From: SOKP01 sp048887165
Lineage (GTDB): Archaea > Asgardarchaeota > Lokiarchaeia > Sigyniarchaeales > SOKP01
Length of the DNA stretch: 64,000 bases
NCBI GenBank assembly: GCA_048887165.1
Contig: JBHLJZ010000008.1
Span: 3,781 to 67,780, forward strand
Direction: 5' to 3'
Shown: positions 62,510-64,000 of the stretch, one piece after another
How the letters are laid out: each line of letters starts with the position of its first letter
Position numbering within the stretch: position 1 is the stretch's first letter
Notes under the pieces: generated by a model
Database searches by the model: none
The model's input: only the letters and a program-made list of their open reading frames with translations
What the model was told of the DNA's origin: nothing
Translations under genes and position numbers: made by a program

Positions 62510-63070
62510 TTATATCAGTTCTTGTACTAATAAACCTCTTGTTCTATTACCGGCAGGAGTGCTGAGATTCAGCGTATTTGATCCTGTTGCAGGCGCGCCG
62601 CACTTCCAATAAATTGTAACACTATAAGTCCCAGCGGGCAAAATATTAGTTTGATAAATATCAAAAAGATTTACAGCAAATTCTCTAATACCAGTATCTC
62701 CATCGCCATCATAAAAATGCACACGTTGTGTATGATTACCAATACCTTCGATGACTATTGCAATATAGTAATTCACGGAACCGACGAGGGAGCCATCAAT
62801 CGTCATTGATCCCTCTGCAGAAAATGTTGCTAATATCCTTGAATTTTGTTTTATTGTAATATTAATTTCCATGTCAGGAACTGGTTGATAAATTACCAGA
62901 TCATCAGGAATACTTGCTTGAGAACTTGTTTCGACATAAATTGATTGTAATACGATTGATTGCATGCCCGGTAAAAACATAGGCATAACAAACATCGTTA
63001 AGAGTGTCATAACTGCTACAGAACCAACAATGCTCCCAATAATACTTCCTACAATTGCTTTACTCGACAT
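62510..63070 (-). CDS. Membrane-anchored extracytoplasmic protein
   Basis: A 186-residue protein with an N-terminal hydrophobic anchor (about 8-33; GSIIGSIVGSVAVMTLLTMF), then an exterior domain rich in beta-type residues, with VYFATFSAEGSMTIDG-like strands, HFYDGDGDTG and YSVTIYWKCGA. I infer an extracytoplasmic beta-sandwich. Three NxT/S sites could be glycosylated. No catalytic motif or relative is recognised. It stands alone, divergent from the gelsolin-like gene. Confidence 0.5.
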   Translation of the reverse strand: MSSKAIVGSIIGSIVGSVAVMTLLTMFVMPMFLPGMQSIVLQSIYVETSSQASIPDDLVIYQPVPDMEINITIKQNSRILATFSAEGSMTIDGSLVGSVNYYIAIVIEGIGNHTQRVHFYDGDGDTGIREFAVNLFDIYQTNILPAGTYSVTIYWKCGAPATGSNTLNLSTPAGNRTRGLLVQELI

Positions 63071-63352
63071 AATTTCACCAAATTTGTCAATTATTTCTAG
63101 AAAGAGCTTATTTTATGATAAATGTGTAATTTAAATAGTGTATTTGTCTTATAAATGAATGCTAAAATTAAAAATGCTTATTTTGTGGAATTTGTAAGTC
63201 CTAAAGCGAATTCAATTTTCAGTTGTCTTGTGTTATGGGTTCACTAGAAAATCACCGATCTACCATAATTTATAAACGAATTCTTTTATATGATGGTTAA
63301 CAACCTAACAGGGTTATTTCATTCTATATTAATTTTATATTTACAAGATTAA

Positions 63353-64000
63353 ATGGTAGAAATGACAGAAGTGTACCATGACTTTATGGTGTATGAATTA
63401 GAAGATACTGGAGAACGTCGAAGATTAAGTATTACTGAAAGTGAATTTCGAGAAGAGAATGGTAATGGGATACTACATCCTGAACAAGTTGCGATAATAG
63501 TTAAAGAAGAGCTAAGAAGAATATTTATTTGGAAAGGTGTGCAATCACCAGTTAGAAAGAAATTTATAGCATCTCGTGTTGCCTCCGATTTACAAAATGA
63601 GCTATATAAATTGGGAAACTTTCATCGATGTAAAGTAGTTTCAGTTGATCAAGGAGAAGAACCACAAGAATTTCTCAATGCCTTTGGTTTTAAGAGAGAT
63701 GAGCTTTTAAAGAAGGTAGAAACAACACCACCCCATGTTATTTCAAATAATAATTATACTAATATTATATATAATCACAGGGTAAGGGTACCTGAAAAGC
63801 TTCAAGAAACTCCAAAGAGAGAAGAAATTGTTAAACCAAGAGCTATCCCTAAAAAATCCGTAGCATACAATGAATTAAAAAGTGAAAAAAATCTAAAAAA
63901 GACTTTAGATAAAGTACTTGTAGTAAATATTCCAGATGGGTTTAAAAGAAAAAATATCTTGGTGGGAAATAACATCCTATATGGGATTGTGACAAAAAAA
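63353..64000 (+). CDS. Gelsolin-domain-like protein (3' end cut by window)
   Basis: The frame is open for 216 codons and runs off the window. Residues about 35-105 match a gelsolin-type repeat: ILHPEQVAIIVKEELRRIFI, WKGVQSPVRKKFIASRVAS, then KVVSVDQGEEPQEFLNAFGF. The FIWKG strand, a following helix with RKKFIASRVASDLQNEL, and VDQGEEPQEFLNAF are the usual landmarks (VYIWKG ... EGxEPxEFL). A basic, low-complexity stretch follows (about 125-200). Gelsolin domains bind actin in eukaryotes, and Asgard archaea encode such proteins. Start ATG at 63353 lacks a strong ribosome binding site, and ATG at 63362 is an alternative. Full architecture is not visible. Confidence 0.7.
   Translation, partial: MVEMTEVYHDFMVYELEDTGERRRLSITESEFREENGNGILHPEQVAIIVKEELRRIFIWKGVQSPVRKKFIASRVASDLQNELYKLGNFHRCKVVSVDQGEEPQEFLNAFGFKRDELLKKVETTPPHVISNNNYTNIIYNHRVRVPEKLQETPKREEIVKPRAIPKKSVAYNELKSEKNLKKTLDKVLVVNIPDGFKRKNILVGNNILYGIVTKK

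Noticed and set aside
1..64000. tRNA genes, rRNA genes, CRISPR arrays or insertion sequences
   Set aside because: I looked in the intergenic regions for T-loop-like GTTCRA motifs, regular spaced repeats and transposase-like frames and saw none.

Overview
The window is strongly AT-rich, densely coded archaeal DNA, most likely from an Asgard archaeon of the Lokiarchaeota type. Supporting signs are an archaeal RadA, a tRNA-splicing endonuclease EndA, a full A/V-type ATP synthase operon, the archaeal PurS/PurQ/short-PurL arrangement, many lysine- and isoleucine-rich coiled-coil proteins, and, at the right edge, a protein with what looks like a gelsolin domain, a family known in prokaryotes mainly from Asgard genomes. 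Ribosome binding sites of the GAGGTG/GGTGA type precede many genes, and TTG and GTG starts are common. I saw no rRNA, tRNA, CRISPR array or insertion sequence.

Layout. 1-8.4 kb: recombination and repair (RadA, a UvrD-like helicase), an OsmC-like protein, a YdjM-like membrane protein, a PfkB-family kinase, a coiled-coil protein, a Memo-family protein and EndA. 8.4-19.8 kb, minus strand: the A/V ATPase operon in the order K, C, H, F, E, A, B, D, I, then a membrane zinc-ribbon protein and a second, divergent A subunit. 19.9-22.4 kb: a DUF47/PhoU-like gene divergent from two tandem VIT1/CCC1-type transporter genes. 22.5-25.9 kb: a 2-hydroxyacyl-CoA dehydratase set (activase and two subunits), with an extra copy of the larger subunit at 32.4 kb. 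25.9-28.5 kb: small and membrane proteins, including a 38-residue zinc-finger-like gene. 28.7-31.6 kb: a B12-binding protein coupled to an opine-dehydrogenase-family protein. 34.5-40.7 kb: a GH13 enzyme and an amino-sugar set (GlmS, a SIS isomerase, GlmM). 42.7-46.9 kb: a flavin oxidase, a CCG-domain Fe-S protein and an FGGY kinase. 47.2-54.6 kb: a hydrolase, a MazG-like protein and the purine genes purC, purS, purQ, purL and purF. 55-63 kb: HAD phosphatases, a HEAT-repeat protein, and a minus-strand run of GPH transporter, PIG-L deacetylase, MttB-family methyltransferase and alpha/beta hydrolase. The gelsolin-like gene runs off the right end.

Functionally, the window combines energy conservation, fermentative amino-acid or hydroxyacyl-CoA metabolism (dehydratase, opine dehydrogenase, B12 enzyme), UDP-amino-sugar precursor synthesis and purine synthesis. 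The most unusual points are two catalytic A subunits in one ATPase operon, three genes (atpE, purF and a small winged-helix-like gene) whose frames hold no ATG/GTG/TTG before conserved or well-formed N-terminal sequence and seem to start at ATT, the B12 protein with an altered DxHxxG motif, and a pseudoknot-like element near 27.3 kb.
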